A stretch of DNA of 5,772 nucleotides from Smithellaceae bacterium. Its GTDB lineage: Bacteria; Desulfobacterota; Syntrophia; Syntrophales; JAQULV01. Positions 5,741 to 5,772 of the stretch are shown here, piece by piece; position 1 is the first letter of the stretch; every line of letters starts with the position of its first letter. The notes beneath the pieces were generated by a model. That model was not told the origin of the DNA, searched no databases, and saw nothing but the letters and a program-made list of their open reading frames with translations. The DNA is taken from assembly GCA_028718405.1 (NCBI GenBank), contig JAQULV010000111.1, forward strand, positions 1 through 5,772, in the 5' to 3' direction. Both the position numbers and the translations under genes were made by a program.

Positions 5741-5772
5741 TGGAGGCGGCATCCGGATTCGAACCGGAGAAT
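5741..5772 (-). tRNA. 3' portion of a tRNA, probably tRNA-Cys (cut by window edge)
   Basis: Read on the minus strand, the last 32 bases form the T-arm and acceptor end of a tRNA. A 5-bp T stem (5764-5768 paired with 5752-5756) closes the 7-base loop TTCGAAT (5757-5763). The 3' acceptor strand TGCCGCC (5745-5751), discriminator base T (5744) and an encoded CCA (5741-5743) follow. The discriminator U73 is used by bacterial tRNA-Cys and also tRNA-Gly. The T-stem sequence is the same as I recall for E. coli tRNA-Cys, and the implied 5' acceptor strand GGCGGCA suits Cys. The anticodon lies outside the window, so the isotype is inferred (Cys favoured, Gly possible). That this is a tRNA is nearly certain. 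Confidence 0.9.

Noticed and set aside
5741..5772. tRNA 3' end as a possible integration (att) site for a mobile element
   Set aside because: No integrase gene, no repeat of the tRNA 3' end elsewhere in the window, and the adjacent genes are core pilus genes in conserved order, so there is no sign of an inserted element.
1..5772. CRISPR arrays, insertion sequences, long direct or inverted repeats
   Set aside because: None seen on reading both strands. Coding density is very high and the only clear inverted repeat is the terminator hairpin near the tRNA.

Overview
The window reads as one minus-strand operon for the trans-envelope machinery of a type IV pilus, so it implies a Gram-negative (diderm) host. 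GC content looks moderate, roughly 50 percent by eye. The PilM-PilN fusion, a PilP-like protein anchored by a membrane helix and a secretin carrying its own lipobox remind me of Deltaproteobacteria/Desulfobacterota (Syntrophus- or Geobacter-like lineages). That placement is an impression from family resemblance, not a demonstrated assignment.

Layout, in the direction of transcription (right to left): (1) the 3' end of a minus-strand tRNA, most likely tRNA-Cys, at 5741-5772, cut by the window edge; (2) a rho-independent terminator for it at 5698-5733; (3) a strong sigma70-type promoter at 5657-5684; (4) a PilT-like hexameric ATPase with a long acidic C-terminal tail, 4333-5643; (5) a 72-bp spacer; (6) a single-chain PilM+PilN fusion, 2374-4260, with a GTG start; (7) PilO, 1828-2364; (8) a short PilP/GspC-like periplasmic protein, 1268-1807; (9) a PilQ-type secretin with a TTG start at 1255 that runs off the left edge (418 codons present). 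No other gene was found. The plus strand carries only antisense shadows of these genes.

How they work together: in characterised type IV pili, cytoplasmic PilM binds the N-terminus of PilN, PilN and PilO form the inner-membrane/periplasmic alignment subcomplex, PilP links this to the secretin, and PilQ is the outer-membrane pore through which the pilus is extruded and retracted. PilT-type ATPases power pilus disassembly. Here the motor is the first gene and the alignment complex and pore follow in canonical M-N-O-P-Q order. The gaps between M/N, O, P and Q are 9, 20 and 12 nt, which suggests one transcript with translational coupling.

This is not a wholly new system, but three architectural departures from the textbook pilus are worth attention. 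PilM and PilN are fused. The lipid anchor sits on the secretin and not on the PilP homologue. The motor has an acidic tail of about 100 residues and altered residues in motifs that are usually conserved.
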